DNA of 17,114 bases from Cyclobacteriaceae bacterium. GTDB lineage: Bacteria > Bacteroidota > Bacteroidia > Cytophagales > Cyclobacteriaceae. Both the position numbers and the translations under genes were made by a program. The stretch is from the NCBI GenBank assembly GCA_013140395.1, contig JABFSY010000426.1, positions 1 through 17,114 of the forward strand. Reading direction: 5' to 3'. The notes under the pieces are model-generated. The model saw only the letters and a program-made list of their open reading frames with translations. It did no database searches and was not told where the DNA came from. This document shows positions 6,681-14,641 of the stretch, piece by piece; position 1 is the stretch's first letter, and every line of letters starts with the position of its first letter.

Positions 6681-7260
6681 AGATACTTTTTATTAAATCT
6701 GGCTCGATCAATTTGTATGACTCTTTATAAAAATCCTCTTTTTCTAAAGGAATTTGAATCAATTCTCTTGCTGTTGAAATCTTGCAAACTGCGGAAGTTT
6801 CTGCAAGATAGTCTTTGAATGATGAATGTGTCCATTCTTCCATTTTTTTGACAAGTTTGGCTTTCAATGGATTTTGATGAATGTAATGAAAGCAGGTAAG
6901 GATGTAACAATCAGTGTTTAGAAGTTTCGCTTTCGTTTTCTGCTGAAATAAAGAGCCAGTTCTGTTTTCTTGTTTGTTGATTGCCTGACAATAGGAACTC
7001 TGGATAGTACCGAACTTCCGTACTAAGAATTGTTGATTTTGGTTCGAGAGTAAGTTCAGTCCCATTGTTTTTTCCGGAACATAAATCAATAGGTGAAAAT
7101 GATTTGGCATTAGACAATAGGCAAGTACATCGCAGATTGGAGTCAATTCCAGTTCAATTTTTTTAAGAAAGTAGTAATAGTTTCTGTTTTCAAAAGAGAT
7201 ATTTTGTTTGTTATTGCCTCGGTTGTAAACATGATAAATGGAGTTGGGATTGAAATTCAT
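6676..7260 (-). CDS. REP-associated tyrosine transposase (IS200-like, Y1/HUH)
   Basis: 194-residue single-strand transposase of the RAYT group. It opens with IYHVYNRGNNKQNIS (8-22). It contains the metal-binding HUH motif as MPNHFHLLIY (51-60, HFH 54-56) and the FHYIHQNPLKAKLV block (124-137), where Tyr126 is the probable nucleophile. The length is normal for the group and the frame is intact. RAYTs are usually single copy and associate with REP hairpins rather than classic terminal repeats. Here stem-loops lie at both ends (6655-6680, 7271-7303). The gene sits between kynU and kmo in the same orientation, so it appears inserted into an ancestral kynurenine operon. Whether it still moves is unknown. 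Confidence 0.87.
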   Translation of the reverse strand: MNFNPNSIYHVYNRGNNKQNISFENRNYYYFLKKIELELTPICDVLAYCLMPNHFHLLIYVPEKTMGLNLLSNQNQQFLVRKFGTIQSSYCQAINKQENRTGSLFQQKTKAKLLNTDCYILTCFHYIHQNPLKAKLVKKMEEWTHSSFKDYLAETSAVCKISTARELIQIPLEKEDFYKESYKLIEPDLIKSIF

Positions 7261-7270
7261 ATGTTTTTCA

Positions 7271-7303
7271 AGGCGTCTGACCGCTCTAAGCGGTCTGACG
7301 CCT
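7271..7303. repeat. REP-like stem-loop between RAYT and kynU
   Basis: Arms AGGCGTCTGACCGC (7271-7284) and GCGGTCTGACGCCT (7290-7303) pair over 14 positions with a single central mismatch and a 5-nt loop. It starts 10 nt upstream of the RAYT ATG and overlaps the kynU stop codon by 2 nt. High GC for the region and a mismatch in mid-stem are typical of REP-type hairpins. It lacks a U-tract on either strand. Confidence 0.75.
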
Positions 7304-8573
7304 AAAGTGCAGCCTTAAAAATCTTTGCAAACTCAAATACGTCTTCAAACCGATTATACAAGGGGACTGGAGCAACTCTAATGACACCCGGCTCACGCCA
7401 ATCGGCAATGATCCCTGCCTTTGTTAATTTCTTAAAAACAGATTTTCCATTTTGATGCATTAAAATAGAAAGTTGGCAGCCACGTTGTTTCGGATCATCG
7501 GGAGTGATCACGCTAAAAGAGGCATTTGAGTTACCAATTTGATTAAGCAGAAATGTTAAGTATCCCGTGAGCAACAAGCTTTTTTCTCTTAGATTTTTTA
7601 TCCCTGCTTTTTCAAATACCTGAAGCGATGCGAGCAGTGCAGCACCTGATAAGACCGGAAAATTGGAGAGCTGCCATCCATCTGCACCAGGCATGGGAAT
7701 AAATCCCTTTTTCATTTGAAACCGGTCTTTCTCATGATGCCCCCACCAGCCAGCCAACCGTGGAAGAGACGAATCATTGGCATGCCGTTCATGGACGAAG
7801 GCTCCTGCCACGCCACCAGGTCCTGAGTTCAAATACTTGTAACTGCACCATACAGCAAAATCTACTTGATCTTTATGGAGTTGCAAGGGTACATTTCCGA
7901 TAGCATGTGCCAGATCGAAGCCGGCATAGGCACCTGCTTCGTGGGCCGCTTTTGTTATTTTTTGGATTTCAAAGAATTGACCTGAGTAATACTGTACAGC
8001 TCCGAAAATAACCAACGCTACTTGCTCTTTATTTTCTTCAATCGCTTGAAGGATGTCCGCTGTGCGCAATGTGAATTCTCCTTTTCTTGGGGCTAGCTCT
8101 ATCATGGTTGTTGCAGGATCCAAACCATGGAACTTCAATTGTGATTCAAAGGCGTACTGGTCTGAAGAGAAGGCCCCTGCTTCGGTAATAATTTTGAATC
8201 GTTGTTTGGTAGGGCGGTAAAAGGAAGCCATCATCAAGTGTAAATTGACCGTGAGTTGATTCATGGCCACTACTTCCACTGGCTTTGCGCCTACCAACTT
8301 TGCCAGCGTTTTCTTGCTAAACTTGTGATAATATAACCAAGGTCTTTTTGCATTTACATGCCCCTCTACACCGAGTGCTGCCCAATCGGTGAGTTCTTCC
8401 ATGATAAATTTTTTCGCAGCAATGGGTTGAAGCCCGAGCGAGTTGCCGGTGAAGTAAAGAGCTGTTTTGCCATTTATCTTAGGCAAATGAAACTGTTTCC
8501 GGAATGACTTTAAGGGATCATTCTGATCTAGCTTTTTTGCAAACGAGATAGTTGATTCGAAGTGGACGGGCAT
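7302..8573 (-). CDS. kynU: Kynureninase
   Basis: 423-residue fold-type-I PLP enzyme hydrolysing kynurenine or 3-hydroxykynurenine to (3-hydroxy)anthranilate plus alanine. The PLP lysine is K246 in CSYKYLNSGPGG (243-254). D220 in GFDLAHAIGN (218-227) should contact the pyridine nitrogen. NQLTVNLHLMMASFYRP (105-121) and LYFTGNSLGLQP (39-50) are further kynureninase landmarks. Length matches the bacterial family. It lies 8 nt downstream of the DinB-like gene and 28 nt from nothing else coding on that side, so it is probably cotranscribed with nbaC. With kmo present in the locus, 3-hydroxykynurenine is the likely substrate. Its stop codon touches the REP-like hairpin. Confidence 0.95.
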   Translation of the reverse strand: MPVHFESTISFAKKLDQNDPLKSFRKQFHLPKINGKTALYFTGNSLGLQPIAAKKFIMEELTDWAALGVEGHVNAKRPWLYYHKFSKKTLAKLVGAKPVEVVAMNQLTVNLHLMMASFYRPTKQRFKIITEAGAFSSDQYAFESQLKFHGLDPATTMIELAPRKGEFTLRTADILQAIEENKEQVALVIFGAVQYYSGQFFEIQKITKAAHEAGAYAGFDLAHAIGNVPLQLHKDQVDFAVWCSYKYLNSGPGGVAGAFVHERHANDSSLPRLAGWWGHHEKDRFQMKKGFIPMPGADGWQLSNFPVLSGAALLASLQVFEKAGIKNLREKSLLLTGYLTFLLNQIGNSNASFSVITPDDPKQRGCQLSILMHQNGKSVFKKLTKAGIIADWREPGVIRVAPVPLYNRFEDVFEFAKIFKAAL

Positions 8574-8581
8574 GTGATTTA

Positions 8582-9091
8582 TTAAGATATCAATTGTTTT
8601 TGGTGATGTTGCACATGGTAGATAGTAAAGTATAGCATCTCTCGCAACGTGAGTTTGCCAAGCAACGGATGTGGTAATATGAGTTGATCAAGTTGCGTTT
8701 CTGAAAACCTGTCAATTCTTCTTGTCAACGCCTGCACGACTTTGGAAAGGTTTGTAGATAGTTTTTCTACGGAGTCAGTTTTGGGTGGAGGTACAAATCT
8801 TCCGGAGGCACGACCACCTGCCTTTAGTTTGCTGTGATACCGCGCCACTAATTCTTCGTAAGATCTTGACTTTCTGTTGGCCGTGCCAAAAATCAGCCGC
8901 AGCAAAAATGCTGGTAAACTTAAAGCCAGGGAAACAGGTGAAACACTTCTCACAATATGATCAAGAAGTTGGACCGCATTCCATTTTCCGGGGCTTGCGA
9001 TAAGTAGCTGGCCATCATTCAAAGATTGAATACTTTTTATGTAGTTGCTGTGCTCAAGTAGCACCAACCTCTTCAATTCATGTTTTTCCAT
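8582..9091 (-). CDS. DinB-fold protein within the kynurenine operon
   Basis: 169-residue protein resembling the DinB/YfiT superfamily of four-helix metal proteins. The usual metal triad is visible: His45 in KWNAVQLLDHIV (36-47), plus His159 and His163 from the late helix FTIYHVQHHQKQL (HxxxH). The middle segment carries SYEELVARYHSKLKAGGRASGRF (77-99), which I recall as common in Bacteroidota DinB-like proteins. No signal peptide. The family includes thiol-dependent S-transferases and isomerases as well as members of unknown role, so no reaction can be assigned. Its start is 1 nt from the nbaC stop and its stop is 8 nt from the kynU start, so it is firmly embedded in the operon and may act on a kynurenine-pathway metabolite. 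Confidence 0.75.
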   Translation of the reverse strand: MEKHELKRLVLLEHSNYIKSIQSLNDGQLLIASPGKWNAVQLLDHIVRSVSPVSLALSLPAFLLRLIFGTANRKSRSYEELVARYHSKLKAGGRASGRFVPPPKTDSVEKLSTNLSKVVQALTRRIDRFSETQLDQLILPHPLLGKLTLREMLYFTIYHVQHHQKQLIS

Positions 9092-9092
9092 A

Positions 9093-9620
9093 TCAAACGA
9101 AGCGTTTGTCTGATTCCATTACTGCTCCGCAGTTTTTACATGTTCTTAGTTCTTCCGATCCATAAAAGTCGCGAAAGCGAGGTATAAAATCCTTTTCTAT
9201 ATTTTCGAGATGAAATTTATATTCGTGAAGCATGTGATTACATTTTTCGCAGAACCACATGAGCCCATCGTCTTCAGTCGTTTCTCGCTTGCACTCGATC
9301 ACCAGCCCAATCGAATTAGGTGTCCGTATAGGTGAATGAGGGACGCGAGCTGGTAGTAGAAACATGTCACCTTCGTTTAAAGGGATATCTACTGCCTTGC
9401 CTTCTTCCTGAATTCTCACCGTGATGTTGCCCTCCAGTTGATAGTATAATTCTTCGGTTTCGTTGTAGTGGTAATCCTTCCGCGCATTAGGGCCAGCCAC
9501 AATCATCACGATATAATCCCCCGCATCGGCATACAAATTTTTGTTGCCTACGGGTGGCTTTAAGAGGTCACGGTTTTCAGCGATCCATTTTGTGAGGTTG
9601 AAAGGTCTGCGAATAGCCAT
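9093..9620 (-). CDS. nbaC: 3-hydroxyanthranilate 3,4-dioxygenase
   Basis: 175-residue cupin dioxygenase opening 3-hydroxyanthranilate to 2-amino-3-carboxymuconate 6-semialdehyde (ACMS). Fe(II) ligands are His51, Glu57 (DYHYNETEE) and His95 (ARVPHSP). Arg47 and Arg99 match substrate-binding positions of the well-studied Cupriavidus enzyme. The C-terminal rubredoxin-like site is complete, with FCEKC (C124, C127) and CKNC (C161, C164), as in bacterial homodimers. It is the first gene of the minus-strand operon and diverges from the SDR gene across a 71-bp gap (9621-9691) that must hold both promoters; no perfect -33/-7 pair was found there. The product ACMS cyclises spontaneously to quinolinate unless decarboxylated. 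Confidence 0.96.
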   Translation of the reverse strand: MAIRRPFNLTKWIAENRDLLKPPVGNKNLYADAGDYIVMIVAGPNARKDYHYNETEELYYQLEGNITVRIQEEGKAVDIPLNEGDMFLLPARVPHSPIRTPNSIGLVIECKRETTEDDGLMWFCEKCNHMLHEYKFHLENIEKDFIPRFRDFYGSEELRTCKNCGAVMESDKRFV

Positions 9621-9691
9621 AGCTTTTTGATTTGGAAATGATTTACGATCTTTAAAGGTAACCTTCTTTTATATTTACTGAAAATCAAATT

Positions 9692-10477
9692 ATGGAACTG
9701 GATTTAAAAGGTAAAAGAGCTATTGTTTGCGGCAGCACCCAGGGGATTGGCAATGCTTCTGCCATTGAACTAGCATTATTAGGGGCCTCCGTTACGTTGG
9801 TAGCCAGAAACGAGGAAAAGTTGCGATCAGTCTTGAAGGAGCTGTCAACTGGACAGGGGCAGGCCCATGACTACCTCGTGGCTGATTTTGAATTGCCTGA
9901 CCAATTGAAGCAAGTGATACAACGATTTGCGAAAGACAGAACCGCTCATATTTTGATCAACAATACAGGCGGCCCTCCCGCAGGAACAGCTTTAGACGCA
10001 GCCCCTGAAGAATTTTTGAAGGCTTTTTCGTCACACTTGATTTGCGGGCAAATTTTAGTGCAAGCATTAGTGCCGGGTATGAAAGCGGAAAAATATGGGA
10101 GGATTATTAATGTCATTTCTACCTCGGTAAAGATTCCCATTCGCGGACTTGGGGTATCAAATACGATTCGTGGCGCAGTTGCAAATTGGTCTAAAACCTT
10201 GTCGCTTGAATTGGCACCCTTTGCAATAACGGTGAACAACGTGTTACCTGGAACGACCATGACAGGTCGTCTGGAAACTATTATTTCTAACAATGCAGCA
10301 AAAACCGGAAAGTCTGTGGATGAGGCAAAGCAAAAGATGATTGATGAAGTACCGGCCGGCCGCATTTCTGAACCTCATGAAGTGGCGGCTGTTGTGGCCT
10401 TTTTGGCGAGCCCCGCAGCAAGCTATGTGAATGGTGTAAATTTGCCTGTGGACGGAGGGCGGACGGGAAGTTTGTAA
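9692..10477 (+). CDS. Atypical SDR-family oxidoreductase
   Basis: 261-residue short-chain dehydrogenase/reductase fold. The cofactor loop is GSTQGIG (14-20) and the NNTG motif is at 90-93. In the catalytic region, Ser143 in NVISTS is kept, but the YxxxK motif expected 13 residues later reads SNTIR, so Tyr is replaced by Ser156 and Lys by Arg160. This matches the BKR-like SDR subgroup that is known to lack a perfect catalytic tetrad. The C-terminus (ASYVNGVNLPVDGGRTGSL) is typical of SDRs. It is divergent from nbaC and precedes the aldehyde dehydrogenase by 87 nt on the same strand, suggesting a role with kynurenine-derived metabolites. Substrate and even catalytic ability are unknown. Confidence 0.85.
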   Translation: MELDLKGKRAIVCGSTQGIGNASAIELALLGASVTLVARNEEKLRSVLKELSTGQGQAHDYLVADFELPDQLKQVIQRFAKDRTAHILINNTGGPPAGTALDAAPEEFLKAFSSHLICGQILVQALVPGMKAEKYGRIINVISTSVKIPIRGLGVSNTIRGAVANWSKTLSLELAPFAITVNNVLPGTTMTGRLETIISNNAAKTGKSVDEAKQKMIDEVPAGRISEPHEVAAVVAFLASPAASYVNGVNLPVDGGRTGSL

Positions 10478-10564
10478 ATGATTAAGCAAGCCTTGTTTCG
10501 GCTTCAATCTTTAGTCGTCCCTTTATTTTGTTTTCAACCCAGGATTTAAGATTACCAAGAAGTG

Positions 10565-12007
10565 ATGCAAAAGATTTTAAACTATGTCAACGGCCAATTG
10601 ATGCCCCCGAACAAGGGCATGTATTTGGAGAATTACAATCCTGCTGAGGGAAAAGTATACTCGCTGCTTCCTAATTCGGATGAGAGTGATGTGGCGCTGG
10701 CGGTGCAAGCCGGTCAAACCGCTTTCGTAGAATGGTCTGCTATGCCGTTGGCGAAGCGAGCAGCCATACTTCAGAAAATCGCAGACTTGATTGATCGGGA
10801 TGCAGATAAGTTGGCTTTGGCTGAGAGTATCGATCAGGGTAAACCACTAAAATTGGCAAAAGCTGTAGATATCCCACGCGCTTCAGCCAACATGCGTTTT
10901 TACGCAACTGCATCCATGCATGTTTCATCCGAGTCGCATTTGATGGAAGGCGAAGCAATCAACTATACAACTCGCACGCCCATTGGGGTAGCAGGTTGCA
11001 TTTCTCCATGGAATTTGCCGCTGTATTTATTCACATGGAAAATCGCTCCCGCATTGGCCGCAGGTTGCACGGTAGTGGCGAAGCCATCAGAGCTTACACC
11101 GATGACTGCTTTTCTTTTTTCTGAATTGTGTATAGAAGCAGGATTACCAGCGGGTGTATTAAACATTGTTCACGGACTAGGTAGTAAAGTAGGGCAGGCT
11201 ATAGTGGAACACCCGGCCGTTGCAGCCATTTCATTTACAGGAGGAACCCTTACAGGAAAAACCATTGCCGCCACAGCAGCACCGATGTTCAAAAAACTTT
11301 CACTTGAATTGGGAGGAAAAAACCCGAACATTATTTTTGCAGATTGCGATTTTGAAGGAGTCATTTCCACATCTATTCAGTCTTCTTTTTCCAATCAGGG
11401 CGAGATTTGCTTATGTGGCTCACGCATTTTAGTGGAGCGCAGTTTGTACGACAGATTCGTTGCAACATTTGTAAGCCGTGCGAAAGCATTGTTGGTGGGT
11501 AATCCATTGGAAGAACAAACACAATTGGGCGCTCTTGTCTCTGAAGGGCATTTAAAAAAAGTGATGTCCTATATCGATTTAGCGAAACAGGAGGGAGGGA
11601 AGGTAGAATGTGGAGGAGTGCAAGTAAAATTGGCTGGCCGGTGTGCAGATGGCTATTTTGTATCGCCCACCGTTATCACTGGGTTAGATCAACAATGCCG
11701 AACAAACCAGGAAGAAATCTTTGGGCCTGTTGTCACGATTATGCCTTTTGATACGGAAGAAGAAGCGATTGCTTTTGCAAATGCTACTGCCTACGGACTT
11801 AGCGCTACGATCTGGACAGAAAATTTGAAACGAGCACACCGGGTGGCTCATCAACTCAAGAGCGGCATCATCTGGATTAACTGTTGGCTGCTCCGCGATT
11901 TAAGAACGCCCTTTGGAGGAATGAAGCAAAGTGGCGTAGGCAGAGAAGGAGGCTGGGAAGCGATGAAATTTTTTACCGAGGCGAAGAATGTGTGTGTGAA
12001 GATTTAG
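10565..12007 (+). CDS. nbaE: Aldehyde dehydrogenase, probable 2-aminomuconic 6-semialdehyde dehydrogenase
   Basis: NAD(P)-dependent aldehyde dehydrogenase, 480 residues from ATG 10565; a GTG sits one codon upstream but ATG is preferred. Numbering from that ATG: ISPWNLP with Asn150, AKPSELTP, FTGG, general base Glu248 in LELGGKNP, nucleophile Cys282 in NQGEICLC, EEIFGP, and near the C-terminus INCWLLRDLRTPFGG followed by SGVGREGG. The NCWLxRDLRxPFGG signature is characteristic of 2-aminomuconic/2-hydroxymuconic semialdehyde dehydrogenases (ALDH8 group). Next to nbaC and kynU this favours oxidation of 2-aminomuconate semialdehyde to 2-aminomuconate, i.e. a catabolic branch. That step needs ACMS decarboxylase, which is not in the window. 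A 92-bp gap separates its stop from the convergent kinase gene. Confidence 0.88.
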   Translation: MQKILNYVNGQLMPPNKGMYLENYNPAEGKVYSLLPNSDESDVALAVQAGQTAFVEWSAMPLAKRAAILQKIADLIDRDADKLALAESIDQGKPLKLAKAVDIPRASANMRFYATASMHVSSESHLMEGEAINYTTRTPIGVAGCISPWNLPLYLFTWKIAPALAAGCTVVAKPSELTPMTAFLFSELCIEAGLPAGVLNIVHGLGSKVGQAIVEHPAVAAISFTGGTLTGKTIAATAAPMFKKLSLELGGKNPNIIFADCDFEGVISTSIQSSFSNQGEICLCGSRILVERSLYDRFVATFVSRAKALLVGNPLEEQTQLGALVSEGHLKKVMSYIDLAKQEGGKVECGGVQVKLAGRCADGYFVSPTVITGLDQQCRTNQEEIFGPVVTIMPFDTEEEAIAFANATAYGLSATIWTENLKRAHRVAHQLKSGIIWINCWLLRDLRTPFGGMKQSGVGREGGWEAMKFFTEAKNVCVKI

Positions 12008-12099
12008 TTAACAAACGTACAACAAATAGACAACCTTGAACAAGGATCGAAGATCTCGTTGAGCCAATGAGTATAACTTAAAAACGAGAGTTCTTAACG

Positions 12100-13932
12100 T
12101 CACGCGAAAGGTATCGAAATAGCTAAAAGTGTACCCTTCATTGGCTGTGAACTAATTTCAAGTTGCCCTTGGACAGACTCGACTCTCGCATGCATTTGTG
12201 TAAACCCAAGGCCATTGCTGCTAGACTGAATGTTGAACCCCTGACCGTCATCTTCAATGGTGATTACTAGTTCTTTGCCATGATAAAATAATTGTATGTC
12301 AGCGTTACTCGCTTTCGAATGTTTAAAAATGTTGTTACATGCCTCTTGAACAACCCTGTAAATCTGTTGCACGATATCCTCAGGAATTTTTTCAGGTATA
12401 TCATAATATTGAAAGCTGAATTTTGTTTTCGGGTTATTAAAACTTGCGATCAACTCTGAAATCAGCTGGGGGAGGCCTTTTAAATGACCCCCTGGGGTTG
12501 CTAATTGATGTGACAGATTCCGAATATCATCAGAGAGTGTTGCTATTTGGCTTTCTATATACTCTTGCTTGACCTGCGTATTGGAAGACATCCTTCGTAA
12601 ATTTGAAAGCCGGCTGCCAATATCATCGTGAAGATCGCCAGCAATTCGCTGACGTTCTTTTTCAATACCTTGAATGTAGGCTTTCATCATTTCATTTTGA
12701 TGTTTTGAAATTTTGGTGGCAAACAGATTCCTTTCGTCCACTGCTTTTTTAATTTGAAAACTAATTCCCAATGAGAATACAATAATTTCCATTAAAGCCC
12801 CTATAAAAAGCGGATTTAATGACAGTTTTTCAATCCATCCCAAATCTTCCATCACTACTAGTGCGCCTGCAACAAAAGTGATGAAATAGGCAATTAAGTA
12901 AAAGATGGCAGTTTGCCTTTGAAACTTTACTGAGTACAGCGCGCCCGTCAGGCAGGCCAAATTAGCAACCAAGGTGTGGCCCAAAATTAACGGAACAAAT
13001 ATTTTGCTGTTTTTAAAATAGAACGCAGCGAGAAATGGCGTTAGTAAAGCAAGAGCCAGAAGAGCTACTAGCACATAGTTTAGAACCCTGTTACTTCCGG
13101 GCGAATATTTTTTAAGATGTAGAAATGTCTTTGAAAAAAGAATGAGCGATATGGATGAAAAGCCAGTAGTGAGGACTCTGAAAAGGCTGTTGAAATTTAT
13201 ACTGGATGGGTATAAATATTGAAAACTAAAACCTTCTCCCGTTGCCAGAAAAAAGATGGCAGTAAACACAAACAGAGAATACAACAATTCGATTTTAGAC
13301 TGTAGCAGTAGACCCGAAAAAAGACTGTAGGCGGCCACCAACAGCATCATGCCAAAACAAATACCATAGAAAAGATCGTTCCTTGTTTCTTGTGCCACAA
13401 AAGCACTCGTACTCCACAGTGAAACGGGTATTAAAAGTGATGAGTTTCTTTTGTCAATGCGCAGGATAATCCAAGAAGCCGTTTCGCCACGGCCTTCGAT
13501 CGGCCAAATAAAATTTCTGTGGTTAAAACTTCTCGTATCAAACGATACGTTGTCCCCTGTCTCTTTTCCAAACGGCACAACATTCTTATCTGATAGCCAA
13601 TAGGCCTGAACATAGTCAATATGTGGGTTTGCTATTTCCAGGAGTACCGATTGTTTTTCTTTCAGGTCATTTTTTACCGGGATCGCCAGCCAAAAGATGT
13701 CTGCGGTATATCCTTGGTTTACCTTTTCAAATACTGAAAGATCTCGGCCGAGGGTGATTTTTGTTACTACTTCCTCCACCGTAACCTCGGCAGGTGTAGT
13801 TAGGTAATAGGCCTTACCCGTCAGGTTGATTTTTTGGTGCACGTTAGTTAACGAAATAGGCTGTATCGGTTCGCCCAAAGCCTTCAATGCCACTAGAAAA
13901 AACAGGAAAAAACTAAAGCAATTTATTTGCAT
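12100..13932 (-). CDS. 7TM-DISM sensor histidine kinase (HisKA_3 type)
   Basis: 610 residues from ATG 13932. Order: signal peptide about 1-20 (MQINCFSFFLFFLVALKALG); extracellular 7TMR-DISM ligand domain about 30-180; seven-transmembrane block about 185-395; linker helix; HisKA_3 dimerisation domain with phospho-acceptor His435 in RIAGDLHDDIGSRLSNLR; HATPase_c domain with N box QEACNNIFKHSKA (529-541), G1 EDDGQGF (560-566) and G2 NGLGFTQMHARV (573-584). It senses an unknown, possibly carbohydrate-like or membrane signal and phosphorylates the NarL-type regulator encoded immediately upstream. The coding regions overlap by 20 nt with this start. A GTG at 13959 is in frame, but it adds nine residues ahead of a good signal peptide and is less likely. 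Confidence 0.9.
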   Translation of the reverse strand: MQINCFSFFLFFLVALKALGEPIQPISLTNVHQKINLTGKAYYLTTPAEVTVEEVVTKITLGRDLSVFEKVNQGYTADIFWLAIPVKNDLKEKQSVLLEIANPHIDYVQAYWLSDKNVVPFGKETGDNVSFDTRSFNHRNFIWPIEGRGETASWIILRIDKRNSSLLIPVSLWSTSAFVAQETRNDLFYGICFGMMLLVAAYSLFSGLLLQSKIELLYSLFVFTAIFFLATGEGFSFQYLYPSSINFNSLFRVLTTGFSSISLILFSKTFLHLKKYSPGSNRVLNYVLVALLALALLTPFLAAFYFKNSKIFVPLILGHTLVANLACLTGALYSVKFQRQTAIFYLIAYFITFVAGALVVMEDLGWIEKLSLNPLFIGALMEIIVFSLGISFQIKKAVDERNLFATKISKHQNEMMKAYIQGIEKERQRIAGDLHDDIGSRLSNLRRMSSNTQVKQEYIESQIATLSDDIRNLSHQLATPGGHLKGLPQLISELIASFNNPKTKFSFQYYDIPEKIPEDIVQQIYRVVQEACNNIFKHSKASNADIQLFYHGKELVITIEDDGQGFNIQSSSNGLGFTQMHARVESVQGQLEISSQPMKGTLLAISIPFA

Positions 13933-14548
13933 GTGCAAAATTTGTGAGTTCAATAGCACTATTGATTTTTAGTTTACGAAAAATGTTTTTCCGATGGGTA
14001 TCAACCGTCAACGGGCTTATTCGTAATTCTTTGGCGATAGAACTTGAGGACTTTCCTTTTGCCAGGTGTGGAATCAGCTCTAATTCGCGAGGGGTTAATT
14101 TTGATTTATGTGCAAATTGATCTCTTACTAGACTTAAACTGGCGGTTTCAGCTTTGAGCGTGGAAGACAGATGAAAGGGCGTTTCGTATACGCTTTTCAA
14201 CGCTTGAAGGATTTCACTATTGGAGGCGTTTTTTTGGAGGTAGGCATTGCCACCTAATTTTTCAACACGTTTTATCAAAAAATCATCTCGATACATGGTG
14301 AGAACTATAATTTTTAGATCGGCATCAACCGATCTAATTTGCTCAATTAGTGTAAGGCCATCAATATCAGGTAAGTGTAAGTCTAATAGAAGGATATCTG
14401 GCTTTACTTTTTGAAGTGCTTTTAAAAGCTCATTACCAGTAGTCGCGTGCCCGATGAGTTTGTAACTATTTTGTTCGAATAAGACAGATAATCCATCTAT
14501 AATGATGGGATGGTCGTCACAAATAAAGATTCGGTTTGGGGTGGCCAT
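13913..14548 (-). CDS. NarL/FixJ-family response regulator
   Basis: 211 residues. The receiver domain (about 5-120) has the acidic pair Asp11-Asp12 (ICDDHP), phospho-acceptor Asp56 (DILLLDLHLPDIDG), Thr84 (IVLTMY) and Lys106 (YLQKNAS). A LuxR-type helix-turn-helix follows at about 148-210 (KLTPRELELIPHLAKGKSSSSIAKELRISPLTVDTHRKNIFRKL). It acts as a DNA-binding regulator, probably dimerising on phosphorylation by the overlapping HisKA_3 kinase. Candidate -7 element TATTTTTG lies 17 nt upstream of the ATG. Its upstream region is the hairpin-rich stretch, so that structure could sit in its leader or promoter zone. Target genes are unknown; the CPBP protease and aldehyde dehydrogenase genes are nearest. 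Confidence 0.93.
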   Translation of the reverse strand: MATPNRIFICDDHPIIIDGLSVLFEQNSYKLIGHATTGNELLKALQKVKPDILLLDLHLPDIDGLTLIEQIRSVDADLKIIVLTMYRDDFLIKRVEKLGGNAYLQKNASNSEILQALKSVYETPFHLSSTLKAETASLSLVRDQFAHKSKLTPRELELIPHLAKGKSSSSIAKELRISPLTVDTHRKNIFRKLKINSAIELTNFAHANKLL

Positions 14549-14565
14549 TTTGGAATTAGCTTTCT

Positions 14566-14573
14566 CAAAAATA
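14566..14573 (-). promoter_or_regulatory. Candidate -7 box for the response regulator/kinase operon
   Basis: On the minus strand this reads TATTTTTG, a full match to the Bacteroidota TAnnTTTG element, ending 17 nt before the ATG at 14548. No TTG occurs at the expected 19-21 nt upstream, so support is partial. Confidence 0.4.
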
Positions 14574-14641
14574 CCTGATTTTTTTTGTTTGAACTCAGAC
14601 TTTGCAGTTAGAGGTAAAATCTGCCCGGAGGGCTGAAGAAC

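Noticed and set aside
7271..7303. Strong hairpin as a kynU terminator
   Set aside because: No T-tract follows on the minus strand and the stem has a central mismatch; a REP-like hairpin linked to the RAYT fits better.
9946..10365. 139-codon minus-strand frame inside the SDR gene
   Set aside because: Antisense shadow of a clearly conserved SDR coding region.
12008..12099. Terminator between the convergent aldehyde dehydrogenase and kinase genes
   Set aside because: Only weak short inverted repeats (e.g. CCTTG/CAAGG with a 2-nt loop) and no T-tract; not supportable.
13933..13959. GTG start at 13959 for the sensor kinase
   Set aside because: The ATG at 13932 begins exactly at a signal peptide and reduces the overlap with the response regulator.
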